DNA of 64,000 bases. It comes from Paraflavitalea pollutisoli (GTDB taxonomy: Bacteria > Bacteroidota > Bacteroidia > Chitinophagales > Chitinophagaceae). Below are positions 8,678 to 16,854 of the stretch, one piece after another. The position numbers and the translations under genes are program-made. How positions within the stretch are numbered: the first letter of the stretch is position 1; every line of letters begins with the position of its first letter. The notes beneath the pieces were generated by a model. The model worked only from the letters and a program-made list of their open reading frames with translations. It was not told where the DNA came from and did no database searches. The DNA lies in contig NZ_JARKMX010000004.1 of assembly GCF_029360705.1 (NCBI RefSeq), forward strand, positions 310,001 through 374,000, read 5' to 3'.

Positions 8678-9055
8678 CGGTAATCGTGTTTTTCAGGTGC
8701 CGATCAAGCGGCGTGCCAATGCGAAGCGTAATGAAAAAGTGACAACCGGCGACAGGAAGAGGCTGTCATTTTTTCCCCCTAAGTTGATACGTAGAAACGC
8801 CGGGCTGGCCGGCGTTTCATTTTCAAAGCTTATGCCAGCGCGTGTTTACCCTTATTGACAAGGCATTCTTTACCAATTGTGGCGATAGTGGTGGAACATT
8901 ATTGTGTAATTGTGGCGCAGCTGTTGGCAGGGGGAATGCCGGTTGTGGTATGTGTATTATGCTGCTGGTATGCTTTTCGTAAAGGGATTGCTTGTCAACT
9001 ATCACCAGCTAGCCGCCGGAAGCTTGGGGTGTGTAGTTGAAAAAACTACGGAAAC
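8678..9055. other. Gene-free stretch with orphan terminator-like hairpins
   Basis: No convincing gene is present in these 378 bases. A TGACA...TGTCA stem ending in a run of six T (about 8741-8776), a perfect 10-bp stem (8794-8818) and a 6-bp stem with GAAAA loop (9033-9049) lie here, although no plus-strand gene ends upstream. A hydrophobic open stretch at 8855-9040 exists only with a TTG start and is not called. Confidence 0.5.
8794..8824 (+). terminator. Orphan intrinsic terminator
   Basis: GAAACGCCGG (8794-8803), loop GCTGG, and CCGGCGTTTC (8809-8818) form a perfect 10-bp GC-rich stem followed by ATTTT. It is oriented as a plus-strand terminator, but no plus-strand gene ends before it. 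It may be all that remains of a lost gene. Confidence 0.65.
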
Positions 9056-9429
9056 ATGATGAACCATAAGTTGTACGTTATTGCACAATGCTTGTTATCG
9101 CTGCAGGGGTATGCCCAGGATGGAAAGATCGAAACAGACCAGCCCGATCAGTCGATCGGCGCGGGGGCGGTTGATAAGCGGTGCCTGCAGGTAGAATCAT
9201 CTTTATCGACCGCCGATCTCAAATATGATGTGTCCAGATCCATTACGGTCTTTGGCGAATACTTTGCACAATTTCAGGTACACGAACATCCTCTTCATAA
9301 TGTAGACGCTGGAATATTATATGCCCTTTCGAGACATATACAGCTGCATGTAGCTGCGGGGAGCAGCATCTTTTCACCCTGGGCAACTATTTTGTCAATA
9401 CGGGCTTAGCCTTTAACCTTAACCTGTAA
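9056..9429 (+). pseudogene. Frameshifted, shortened outer-membrane transporter-like gene
   Basis: From ATG 9056 a signal-peptide-like start is followed by ETDQPDQSI, resembling the ETDRPDQTE start of the putative phenol-pathway MetA-like outer-membrane beta-barrel family (PF13557). The body continues as ITVFGEYFAQFQVHEHPLHN and HIQLHVAAGSSIFSPW, then the frame meets a stop at 9407-9409. Shifting the frame near 9375 gives TLGNYFVNTGLAFNLNL and a stop at 9427-9429, a typical barrel C-terminus. The total of about 124 codons is half or less of the usual length, so internal sequence has also been lost. It is best called a pseudogene. Confidence 0.6.
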
Positions 9430-9657
9430 CCTATGGCAGCCAGTCCTGGTGTACGTTTGCAGCATGCCGTCGCGATGAGCTGCGGTACTACACCCAGGGA
9501 AAAACCGGGAAAGGGTACTACCTTTCTGTCCACTTCTGGAGTTGGCAGTACGTGGCTATTGGGAGTGAGTAAAATTGACAAAGGATGAGGCCTCTCCGAT
9601 GGATAACATTAATTGCTGTACCATCCTCAGAAAACAATTTTTCTGGTGCCCGGTTGA

Positions 9658-10449
9658 TTAAAGCCCAATTTGGTCCAGGATGGGTTTTATCGTATTCAAT
9701 TGTTCTACCGTTGTGGCTGTTGATTCGGTGATACAAAACCCAACGACATGATGAGTAGCTTTTATTTTTCTGATCAGATCGGCAACGCTAGACACGTAGG
9801 TGCCAGTGTTGGCTGGAAACATGGAAAATGCGTATTCGGATTTATCTAAAACGTCCAGGTCGAGGTGAATGTATACATTTTTGAAATGCTTAATCTTATC
9901 CTTGACTGATTCGAACTCGCAATCAGTAACGGTTGACATATTGTGCTGCCGGATATATTGACTTTCAGGTTCGTCCAGGTCCCGTAATCCCACATAACAT
10001 ATTTGTTCCGGTTTCAGTCTCGAAAAGAGCAGGTCGATGAATGCTTCGTTGCCCTCACCCAGGAGCATTCGCAGGGGCATGCCGTGAAATGCCTTGCTGG
10101 GGGAGCTTTCTGGTGTATTCAGATCGGCGTGGGCATCTATATAAACAACACCCAGATCTTCCTGGTACAGCTTGTTGAGATAGGAAATGGGTATGATCTC
10201 AATGCCACAGTCGCCACCAAGGGTCACTATTTTGTCAAGGTTGCTGTTAGCAATGATCTCTTTGAAAAGAATTGTTTGCTCAAGAATTGGTTCAAAGCAT
10301 TGAATATTGGCAATCGTTGTCAACGGTTTTGTTGAAAGTGGGATAACGGTCGTTTCGCTATCCTTGAAATAAGATAGGAAGGTCCCTGCGCCCCATTTCA
10401 GGTCCTCGGTAAGGCCTGAGCCTTGCCACTGCGGATGTATGAAAATCAT
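9658..10449 (-). CDS. Arginase family protein
   Basis: A 263-residue member of the ureohydrolase superfamily (arginase, agmatinase, formiminoglutamase). The three metal-binding motifs can be seen: GGDCGIE (about residues 78-84, where most members have GGDHS), VVYIDAHADLNTP (DAHAD) and YIHLDLDVLD (DxD). The Cys in the first motif in place of His removes one classical Mn ligand, so activity on arginine or agmatine is uncertain. No signal peptide is present, so the protein is cytosolic. It is divergent from the lipoprotein at 10632 and flanked by remnants. Confidence 0.85.
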   Translation of the reverse strand: MIFIHPQWQGSGLTEDLKWGAGTFLSYFKDSETTVIPLSTKPLTTIANIQCFEPILEQTILFKEIIANSNLDKIVTLGGDCGIEIIPISYLNKLYQEDLGVVYIDAHADLNTPESSPSKAFHGMPLRMLLGEGNEAFIDLLFSRLKPEQICYVGLRDLDEPESQYIRQHNMSTVTDCEFESVKDKIKHFKNVYIHLDLDVLDKSEYAFSMFPANTGTYVSSVADLIRKIKATHHVVGFCITESTATTVEQLNTIKPILDQIGL

Positions 10450-10564
10450 AAGCGTACTTTTTAGCTACTTGTTTATTTGTGTATAAGGATACCTGTGCCC
10501 GTTGGAGTAATAGAAGGTACAGTTTTAATAGCAGTAATACCGAAATAACTTGTCGGACAATTGT

Positions 10565-10594
10565 TTTGAATTATAAAAAGGGCTGTTTATTTTG
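10565..10594 (+). promoter_or_regulatory. Candidate promoter of the 10632 lipoprotein gene
   Basis: TTTG at 10565-10568, a 19-bp spacer and TATTTTG at 10588-10594 resemble a Bacteroidota -33/-7 promoter. The predicted transcript would begin near 10600, about 30 nt before the GTG start at 10632. This argues against any start further upstream, because such starts would lie inside or before the promoter. Confidence 0.5.
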
Positions 10595-10631
10595 TAGCGA
10601 TTATATTGATATCCAAAAAAAAATATCCTAC

Positions 10632-11216
10632 GTGAAAAAAATCCTTCTGCCCGCGATTGTATGTGTTGCAGCCAGCTGTCAAAGTAAGAAAGAGTCGACA
10701 TTTCAACTACAGTTATTGGAGCTGGAGCAGGGTTACACCAACTACCGCGCTACACAAACGGAGTATGATAAATACAAGCCACGCCATGATAGTATTTTAT
10801 GGCAGGCGAGGAGGGTGGCCTGCAACAAGAAGTTCGACACCGTAACTATGAAAGTGGTGGATATTATCGATTTTGGTGGAGACGGTTCCTATGAGATAAA
10901 ATGCGAGAGCAAGTCGTTTGTCTACGTGGCACGCATCCGGTTCAAAGAGAATATGGACACAAAGGCATCGCCCTTTTCCGCTTTCAGGAGATCGATCGAT
11001 AAGGGCGATGTGATAACGAGTCCTATGTACTTGTATGAAGTTTCTGGTATGGGTTTGGAAAAGCCCGGCTTCGAAATATATTTCTGGCCAATACCTGATG
11101 GTGTCACAGATATTAAAGCCCAGTTTAAAAAAGACCTGTACAACACCTGGGGTGGGGCGGTGGCCGATCAATTCGAATCGAATGATTGCAATCGCTTTAA
11201 ACAGCCAACGCCTTGA
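10632..11216 (+). CDS. Small hypothetical lipoprotein
   Basis: A 194-residue protein from a GTG start at 10632, chosen because it gives a classic lipoprotein signal (MKKILLPAIVCVAAS then CQSKK) and because a promoter-like element lies just upstream. The mature part begins with a charged helix (LQLLELEQGYTNYRATQTEY) followed by beta-rich sequence with MKVVDIIDFGGDGSYEIKCE and a cysteine near the C-terminus. I do not recognise a family. It is most likely periplasmic and membrane-anchored. It stands alone between an arginase-family gene and an Old Yellow Enzyme remnant. Confidence 0.6.
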   Translation: MKKILLPAIVCVAASCQSKKESTFQLQLLELEQGYTNYRATQTEYDKYKPRHDSILWQARRVACNKKFDTVTMKVVDIIDFGGDGSYEIKCESKSFVYVARIRFKENMDTKASPFSAFRRSIDKGDVITSPMYLYEVSGMGLEKPGFEIYFWPIPDGVTDIKAQFKKDLYNTWGGAVADQFESNDCNRFKQPTP

Positions 11217-11344
11217 AACAAATCTTACCCTTTGTTTTCCGTCATGATGATAGATTGTAAGTATACTTGATCGATGAATATAAATAGTCCTGTAAAGTTA
11301 AGGCATGTCGGGTTTTTACTGCACCAGCCTGTGTTGTCCATTTA

Positions 11345-11605
11345 ATGTTCTACCCTCAAGACGTGTTTGAGACATTTGGCAAACTGACCCATCATACGAT
11401 CATAGCCAACGGAGGTTATGATGGTGATTCCGGAGAGGCTGAGTTGACAAGAGGCATCGCCACTATCATTTCTTACGGTAGTTTATTTCTGGCTAATCCC
11501 GACCTGCCCAAACGGTTTGCGTTGCGTGCTGCATTGAATCAGCCCGACCGGGCGACAATGTTTGGAGGTGGCGTGAAGGGATACACCGATTATGCTTTTT
11601 TATAG
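11345..11605 (+). pseudogene. C-terminal fragment of an Old Yellow Enzyme (alkene reductase)
   Basis: The 86 codons match only the last quarter of an Old Yellow Enzyme: TIIANGGYDGDSGEAELTRG, ISYGSLFLANPDLPKRFALR and the terminal NQPDRATMFGGGVKGYTDY. An intact enzyme has about 360 residues and needs the N-terminal flavin-binding and catalytic segments, which are absent upstream. It is therefore a truncated relic. It belongs to a different subgroup from the complete Old Yellow Enzyme at 40074, whose C-terminus reads FIGNPDLVDRLQHNWPLTKS. Confidence 0.78.
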
Positions 11606-11820
11606 GATGAAAAAGGCTATGCATAAAATGCTGTGCTATAGGGCTGATAGGTTTTTTTCCGGTAATCGGCGGTAAAGAGAACGTCGTTCTATAAAGAAAT
11701 GTCAATAGCTGTATAAAGCTCCTGATTTGATCAAAAATTGCCGAAATTTGCGGTGCGCGGACAAATAGACTGTGCGCCATAAGCAGCTAAAAGCTTGGAA
11801 ACTGCTGAAAAACGTACGCA

Positions 11821-12435
11821 ATGAAGAAACTGATCACCTGGATCGTAGTAGTATTGACCATCGTATTGGTATTCTGGCTGGGACAATGGTCGGGTTCCCG
11901 GAAAGTGCATGATCAAACCCTCTCTTATAGCCTGATCGTGCGCGAGATCGCAGAACTCGCCAGTCTCGAAGTGCAGGGGAACGCTTCTTTGAAGCGCACT
12001 AACCTGGCCAACGATGGCAGCTGGACCGACAACCTGCGCAAGATCTTCAATGAAAACACTATCTGGGTAACTGTACCCTATACCGCTAAGTTTGGCGTGA
12101 ATGTAGATGATAAGAATTTCCATGTACTCGTACACGATAAAGAAGTGCTGGTATCACTGCCTGCGACCCAACTACTGAGCTACGAACTACGCCTCGATCA
12201 AATGGAAACCTCCAGCCGAAAAGGCATGTTCATGTCTTCGGACGATGAAACCTATATTGGTGTACAAAAGAAACTGTACACCGCCACCCGCCAGCAGGTA
12301 GAACAGAACAACGTTTACCGCGAGCAAAGTAAGGACAAGATCCGCAAGCTCCTCGCCAAATATTACGCGCCTTTCAACGTGACCGTCAAGGTGCAGTTTG
12401 GTGATGAAGCACCCAAGGCATTGCCGCTGAATTAA
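11821..12435 (+). CDS. DUF4230 domain protein
   Basis: A 204-residue membrane-anchored protein. Residues 5-22 form one transmembrane helix (ITWIVVVLTIVLVFWLGQWS) and the rest is the DUF4230 domain, with the family's early VREIAELASLEVQG motif and a later IWVTVPYTAKFGVNVDD segment. The topology suggests an inner-membrane anchor with a periplasmic domain. The function of the family is unknown. It is monocistronic and ends at a strong bidirectional terminator. Confidence 0.85.
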   Translation: MKKLITWIVVVLTIVLVFWLGQWSGSRKVHDQTLSYSLIVREIAELASLEVQGNASLKRTNLANDGSWTDNLRKIFNENTIWVTVPYTAKFGVNVDDKNFHVLVHDKEVLVSLPATQLLSYELRLDQMETSSRKGMFMSSDDETYIGVQKKLYTATRQQVEQNNVYREQSKDKIRKLLAKYYAPFNVTVKVQFGDEAPKALPLN

Positions 12436-12450
12436 ACCGCCATAATAATA

Positions 12451-12474
12451 ACTGCCCCGGACGACCGGGGCAGT
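12451..12474. terminator. Bidirectional terminator
   Basis: ACTGCCCCGG (12451-12460), loop ACGA and CCGGGGCAGT (12465-12474) form a perfect 10-bp stem between the convergent DUF4230 gene and the beta-barrel gene. The flanks are AT-rich on the left only, so it probably works best for the minus-strand gene. Confidence 0.7.
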
Positions 12475-12499
12475 GCCGCTTTATAGGATATTGGCAGGT

Positions 12500-13108
12500 T
12501 TATCGCAGGAGCCAGCTGATGCCGGCATTAAAGTTGACAGACTGAATGTTGTTGATGTGGTAGTCGTCTACCGAGTTCGTGGCATAGCGATACTGCACGC
12601 CGGCATTGAAAGCCCAGGGGCTCGTTTTTCGGGTTTTGATGCGAACGCCTATTTCGGGTATCACCGTGAATCCCCAGTTGTGATTGTCTTCTTCGTAGAT
12701 ATTGTAGTACACCCGCTGCTCGCTGTACAAGGTACCAACACCCAGTTTGCCATAAGGGATGAGGGTACGGCCTGGAAAGATGTCTTTGGTGACGGTGGCC
12801 GTGATCGGCAGGGTAAACAGCGACTTATATTTGTCTGTGGTCACGGCGCCATCCTTGGTATAATCCGTCATGCGGTCGTAGTACTTATTTCGCGTATTCC
12901 AGCCCAGTTCAAGGCCTACAGTAAGCCCTTTGGCAATGCCCTGGTTATAGCCCACCGTGGCGCCATAGGGGGATAAACCCTGTACAAAATCACTGGATAT
13001 GGGTACTGCCAGGTTGTAATTGATCACGAAATTGGACGCAGCCCGTTTTTGGCTATAGCCTGCCAGCACCGATGCCAGCACTAGTATGAGTAAAACGATC
13101 TTTTTCAT
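12500..13108 (-). CDS. Outer-membrane beta-barrel protein
   Basis: A 202-residue protein with a signal peptide (MKKIVLLILVLASVLAGYSQ) and alternating beta strands ending in the aromatic-terminated strand SVNFNAGISWLLR, typical of small 8-stranded barrels of Bacteroidota. The strands alternate with glycine-rich turns (VGYNQGIAKGLTVGLELGWN). It starts 21 bp after the stop of the DUF4136 gene on the same strand, so the two are very probably an operon. The role (porin, adhesin or structural) cannot be told. Confidence 0.8.
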   Translation of the reverse strand: MKKIVLLILVLASVLAGYSQKRAASNFVINYNLAVPISSDFVQGLSPYGATVGYNQGIAKGLTVGLELGWNTRNKYYDRMTDYTKDGAVTTDKYKSLFTLPITATVTKDIFPGRTLIPYGKLGVGTLYSEQRVYYNIYEEDNHNWGFTVIPEIGVRIKTRKTSPWAFNAGVQYRYATNSVDDYHINNIQSVNFNAGISWLLR

Positions 13109-13129
13109 AATAATGTGTTGAAATGTTCT

Positions 13130-13777
13130 TTACTGTTTGAGATAAGGAGACTGGGCGAATGCCTGGTCTACGCTTTTAATACACTGATCTACCAGGAAGG
13201 CCTGTGCGTTGCCGATCTGGCCGCTGCCGATGCCTGTCCAAACAATGTTGAGCTTCTGGTTGGTCTTCGCATCTTTCAAATCCACTATTTCAACAGCGAG
13301 GGTACCGGTCTTGATGCTGTAACTGTAGTAATACGGTGTGTAGTAGTACCAGTCATAATAATCGCCCCAATACCAGGGATCGCCATAGCCAGGGTAGCCC
13401 CACCAGTAACCAGGTGTTACATTGTACATCGTTTTGTTGCGGATGGCAACCAATTGAACACCGAGATCGGCTTTGCCCGCAGCGCCCGGCGCCACCCGGG
13501 TGTAACCGTAAGCTGTGAGCTGCTTTATCACTTCACTGATGATGGATTGCGCGTCTTTGTCGTACCACACAGAATCCTTCGGATTGTCGGTCGACAGGGC
13601 AATGGTGTCGCGGATAGCGAAGGTCTTGAACTCCTTAAAATTGACGGTGTTGTCGTATTTGGTTTCTACCACGAAATCACTGGAAAGTTTGTCTAGAGAG
13701 GGCGTCTTCCTGCACGAGGTCGTGACTGCCAGGCATAGCAGTACAATAGCTGCCAGGCCACAATGGATCTTTTGCAT
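13130..13777 (-). CDS. DUF4136 domain lipoprotein
   Basis: A 215-residue lipoprotein with the signal MQKIHCGLAAIVLLCLAVTT followed by SCRK. The DUF4136 domain is recognisable by TVNFKEFKTFAIRDT near residue 45, then a conserved region ending in LNIVWTGIGSG. A tyrosine- and tryptophan-rich stretch (WWGYPGYGDPWYWGDYYDWY) lies in the middle, as in many members of this family. The function is unknown. It is the first gene of a two-gene operon with the beta-barrel protein. Confidence 0.85.
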   Translation of the reverse strand: MQKIHCGLAAIVLLCLAVTTSCRKTPSLDKLSSDFVVETKYDNTVNFKEFKTFAIRDTIALSTDNPKDSVWYDKDAQSIISEVIKQLTAYGYTRVAPGAAGKADLGVQLVAIRNKTMYNVTPGYWWGYPGYGDPWYWGDYYDWYYYTPYYYSYSIKTGTLAVEIVDLKDAKTNQKLNIVWTGIGSGQIGNAQAFLVDQCIKSVDQAFAQSPYLKQ

Positions 13778-13971
13778 TTGCGGATATTTTGTTTTTGATG
13801 ACTAATCAGCATGGGTGCTGAAGTGGCGGACGATACAACTGCGCAGGTGTAACCGACCCTACAAAGGTGCGTGAGAAGCCTATAATGGACACTATACTAC
13901 TTAGGCCAATGACTATCAAAATCGTTGCGGGTGTGGTATTTTATGGTTGCAGTGAAAATGGTCGCAGCGTG

Positions 13972-16635
13972 TCAGGCAATGGCCGTAGACCGGGGGAAGA
14001 TGACGCGGATCTTCGTTCCCTGTGTGCCGGAGATCTCGTTGCGGGCGTTGAAATCGGAGCAGAGGCCCTTCATGAGGCTCATGCCCAGTGAACCTTTTCG
14101 CTTGACAGATGAGTCGGTACCCAGGCCGACGCCGTCATCCTGTATGTCAAGGATCATCTCCTGTTCATTCAGTGGCTGCAAGGCGATGGACACATGGCCG
14201 TTCTGTTGCTGCGGAAAAGCATGTTTGAAGGCATTGGTGACTGCTTCATTGATGATCAGTCCAAGGGGAATGGCCTGTTTTACATCGAGGGTGGTAGGAG
14301 AGATATTCAGTATAAACCGGATATGTGCGGTAGCGGCGAAGCTCTCCTGCAGGTAATTGACCAACTCCGGAATATAGGTATCCATATTGATGGAGGCGAT
14401 ATTGTCCGATTGGTACAGCTTCTGGTGAATCAGGGACATGGCCTGTACCCGGTGCTGGCTATTGTGTACAGCTTCGAGAGCTTCATCCTGCAAATAGGCC
14501 GATTGTGATTGCAGCAGGCTGAGTACTACCTGCAGGTTATTTTTTACACGGTGGTGCACCTCTTTCAGCAGCCACTCTTTATCTTCTACCAGTTGTTGCA
14601 GTTCGTCGTTCTTTTTACTGATCGCCTTGCTGGTCTTTTTACGGGTATGGTAACGGCTGTACAGCAATACGACGATGATGAACAACAAGATGATACCGCC
14701 GATGGTCAGTTGCTTGATAAAATCGGATTGCCGTATACGGGCTTCCTGCATTTGTTCGCGACTTTGCAGCAGGTCGATGTTCTCCTGTTTCTGTCGCAGG
14801 TCTTTTTGCTGTTGTTGCACCACCAGCTGTTGCTTGTCGGCCATCAGTTCCTGCAGGGACGCTTCCTGGGTGAGCAGGTCGATGCTCTGTTGTTTGAGCA
14901 GGGCGTCTTTCCGGGTTTGCTCTGCCAGGGATTGTTGCAACAACTTTTCTTTCATCAGCAAACGGATGTCGATACCGCGGAGTTGCAGTTCGCGGTCCTT
15001 TTCATCGAGATCAAACCGGCTGCGGAGGGTTTCAAGGGCCTGTTCTTGTTTTGATCTGTAGATAGAATCGTTGATGGTTCGGTATTGGAGGTAATAGTGG
15101 AGCGCCGATTGGTATTGCTGGCGGGTAGAGTCGATGCGGTATAACATCAGGTAGATATCGCCAATCACAAAGCTGGGTACAAAGGTGGGGGGCATTTGCA
15201 GGCATTGTTTCATATAGGGAATAGCCCGGTCATACTGACCACGTTCATAATAGAACTTCCCCCATACGATGGGACAGATGGCTGCCTGTATTTTGGGTAC
15301 CCGGGGAATGTAATTGCCCATCTGGCGGTAGTGTTTTTCTGCCAGGTCGTAGTTCCGCAAGCCATGGTAGCTGATGCCATAGGCCTCCTCGAGCAGCATG
15401 GAATCGGCGGAGGTAAATGATAAAAAGGTTTGCTGTGCCTCCTGCACCATTTTCAGGGCGGCTGCCGGCCGACCCATCGCCACCATGGATTTCGCCAGGC
15501 GTTTGATCAATACACCACTTACTTTTTTATCAGTTTCCATGGCGGTGGCGATGCCTTTTTCATAATATTCGATGCTCTTGGCTACCTGTCCCAATTCGAA
15601 ACAGTTGTTGCCGATGTAGAGATAGACCTGGTGCAGGTTGCGATAGCCCGCCGCATGTGCGCCTTTCAAAGCCTCCAGGGCATAGGAGAGTGCTTTGTCG
15701 AAATTGCCCCGGTAATAGTATTTGTCGTGCAGGCGCATTTGCACAGTAAATGTGTTGATGTGTTTGATCGGGGCTAACAGCTCCAGCGCCTTCATCATGC
15801 ACACCATGGACATGGAATCCTGGCCGGTGTATTCATAAATGTCACTAAGAGAGATCAGGTTTAGTCCTGTCAGTGACTGCGACGGCAGGGAATTGCTTTC
15901 TTTCCGTAGCGTGACCAGTTCCATCGATCGCAGGTAGGCTGCTTTTTTAAAGGCAAAGAACGGTTCTATTAAAGGGGCGTTGATGCCTATTTCATACCAC
16001 ATCGCGGCGATCAGGTCATCCTCTTTTCCCAGAAAGGTCATTACATGGGCGGCAATCTTTTTGGCCGCCACCGTGTCTTTTTTGCGGCAATACACATTGG
16101 CTATATTCATTTGCGCTCGGGCAATGAGTTGTTTTTGATGTAAGGCTTCGCTGATGGCCAGGGCTTTTTGAAACAGGTAGAGGGCCGAGTCGAGGTTCCT
16201 GGTATAGTCAAAGCTGGAGCCCGCGTAGAAGCGTCCCCAGGAACTGAGGATCTGCACCGTGTTGGTGTCGCGAATCCGGTCCCAGCCGGCAATAGCTTTG
16301 TCGTGTTGTCCCAGTGCAAACGACATATTGAGCTCAAGTCGCCGTGCCCGGTACTGAAAAGTAGAGAGTTTTTTTCTTTCGCTCAGGGCTGCACTGAGTT
16401 TGTTGTACTTCATAGCACTGTCGTGCCAGTGTGGTGTAATGTGGCGGTAGAAATAATACCATCGCGCGATCTCTGCCCAGTAATAGGCGCGGAGACTGTC
16501 GGAAGAGGCTGTGGCGACCGAGTCATGCAAGTAAACGATGTAGCGTTGGGGAATGGGTGCCTGGTTGGGTTGTGCCTTCGCCCGGGAGGCCAACAAGAGG
16601 GTGGTCACCAGCAATATGAATATCGGGCAGTGCAT
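13972..16635 (-). CDS. TPR-containing sensor histidine kinase (HisKA_2)
   Basis: An 887-residue sensor kinase. It has a signal peptide (MHCPIFILLVTTLLLASRAK), a large periplasmic region of tetratricopeptide-like repeats (about 60-520), a long coiled coil rich in Gln, one transmembrane helix (LTIGGIILLFIIVVLLYSRY, about 640-660), then the HisKA_2 phosphotransfer motif EVHHRVKNNLQ with its His near residue 695, and a HATPase domain with the N-box IINEAVTNAFKHAF and the G-box DIQDDGVGLG. The architecture matches that of the kinase at 46914, but no response regulator gene is adjacent, so its partner is elsewhere. Confidence 0.9.
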   Translation of the reverse strand: MHCPIFILLVTTLLLASRAKAQPNQAPIPQRYIVYLHDSVATASSDSLRAYYWAEIARWYYFYRHITPHWHDSAMKYNKLSAALSERKKLSTFQYRARRLELNMSFALGQHDKAIAGWDRIRDTNTVQILSSWGRFYAGSSFDYTRNLDSALYLFQKALAISEALHQKQLIARAQMNIANVYCRKKDTVAAKKIAAHVMTFLGKEDDLIAAMWYEIGINAPLIEPFFAFKKAAYLRSMELVTLRKESNSLPSQSLTGLNLISLSDIYEYTGQDSMSMVCMMKALELLAPIKHINTFTVQMRLHDKYYYRGNFDKALSYALEALKGAHAAGYRNLHQVYLYIGNNCFELGQVAKSIEYYEKGIATAMETDKKVSGVLIKRLAKSMVAMGRPAAALKMVQEAQQTFLSFTSADSMLLEEAYGISYHGLRNYDLAEKHYRQMGNYIPRVPKIQAAICPIVWGKFYYERGQYDRAIPYMKQCLQMPPTFVPSFVIGDIYLMLYRIDSTRQQYQSALHYYLQYRTINDSIYRSKQEQALETLRSRFDLDEKDRELQLRGIDIRLLMKEKLLQQSLAEQTRKDALLKQQSIDLLTQEASLQELMADKQQLVVQQQQKDLRQKQENIDLLQSREQMQEARIRQSDFIKQLTIGGIILLFIIVVLLYSRYHTRKKTSKAISKKNDELQQLVEDKEWLLKEVHHRVKNNLQVVLSLLQSQSAYLQDEALEAVHNSQHRVQAMSLIHQKLYQSDNIASINMDTYIPELVNYLQESFAATAHIRFILNISPTTLDVKQAIPLGLIINEAVTNAFKHAFPQQQNGHVSIALQPLNEQEMILDIQDDGVGLGTDSSVKRKGSLGMSLMKGLCSDFNARNEISGTQGTKIRVIFPRSTAIA

Positions 16636-16748
16636 CTCGGTTTGTGTTCTCCAAAATTACTGCTGCGGAGTAGTTGGTCCATGGTGTTCTCATTGATCGA
16701 TCATCGGATCATTCGTACAATTCATGGTAGGGTGCGCAATAGGAGAAA

Positions 16749-16766
16749 AATACCCATTAATGAGTA
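16749..16766. repeat. Palindrome between divergent kinase and lipoprotein genes
   Basis: ATAC-CC-ATTAAT-GA-GTAT is an interrupted dyad in the 219-bp region between the kinase start (16635, minus) and the lipoprotein start (16855, plus). It could be an operator for either gene. The rest of that region shows no clear promoter. Confidence 0.3.
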
Positions 16767-16854
16767 TTGCGGGCAACGGCAGGTTTTAGCATCTTGGCAG
16801 GGATTACTGCTACTGCCGAAGTAGCTTGCCTCAACCCCTAAATGATTGATCAAC

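Noticed and set aside
8855-9040. Hydrophobic 61-codon frame that could be a small membrane protein
   Set aside because: It opens only with TTG, has no ribosome-binding context that stands out, and lies in a decayed region.
9432-9572. Frame of 46 open codons ending YYLSVHFWSWQYVAIGSE
   Set aside because: It looks protein-like and may be a relic, but it has no start codon and no family could be named.
11725-11750. TTTG...GAAATTTG as a promoter for the DUF4230 gene
   Set aside because: The -7 box lacks the TA and the spacing is 17 bp, so it is no better than chance in an AT-rich stretch.
14675-15061. Cysteine- and serine-rich open frame on the plus strand
   Set aside because: It is the antisense of the Gln-rich coiled coil of the histidine kinase.
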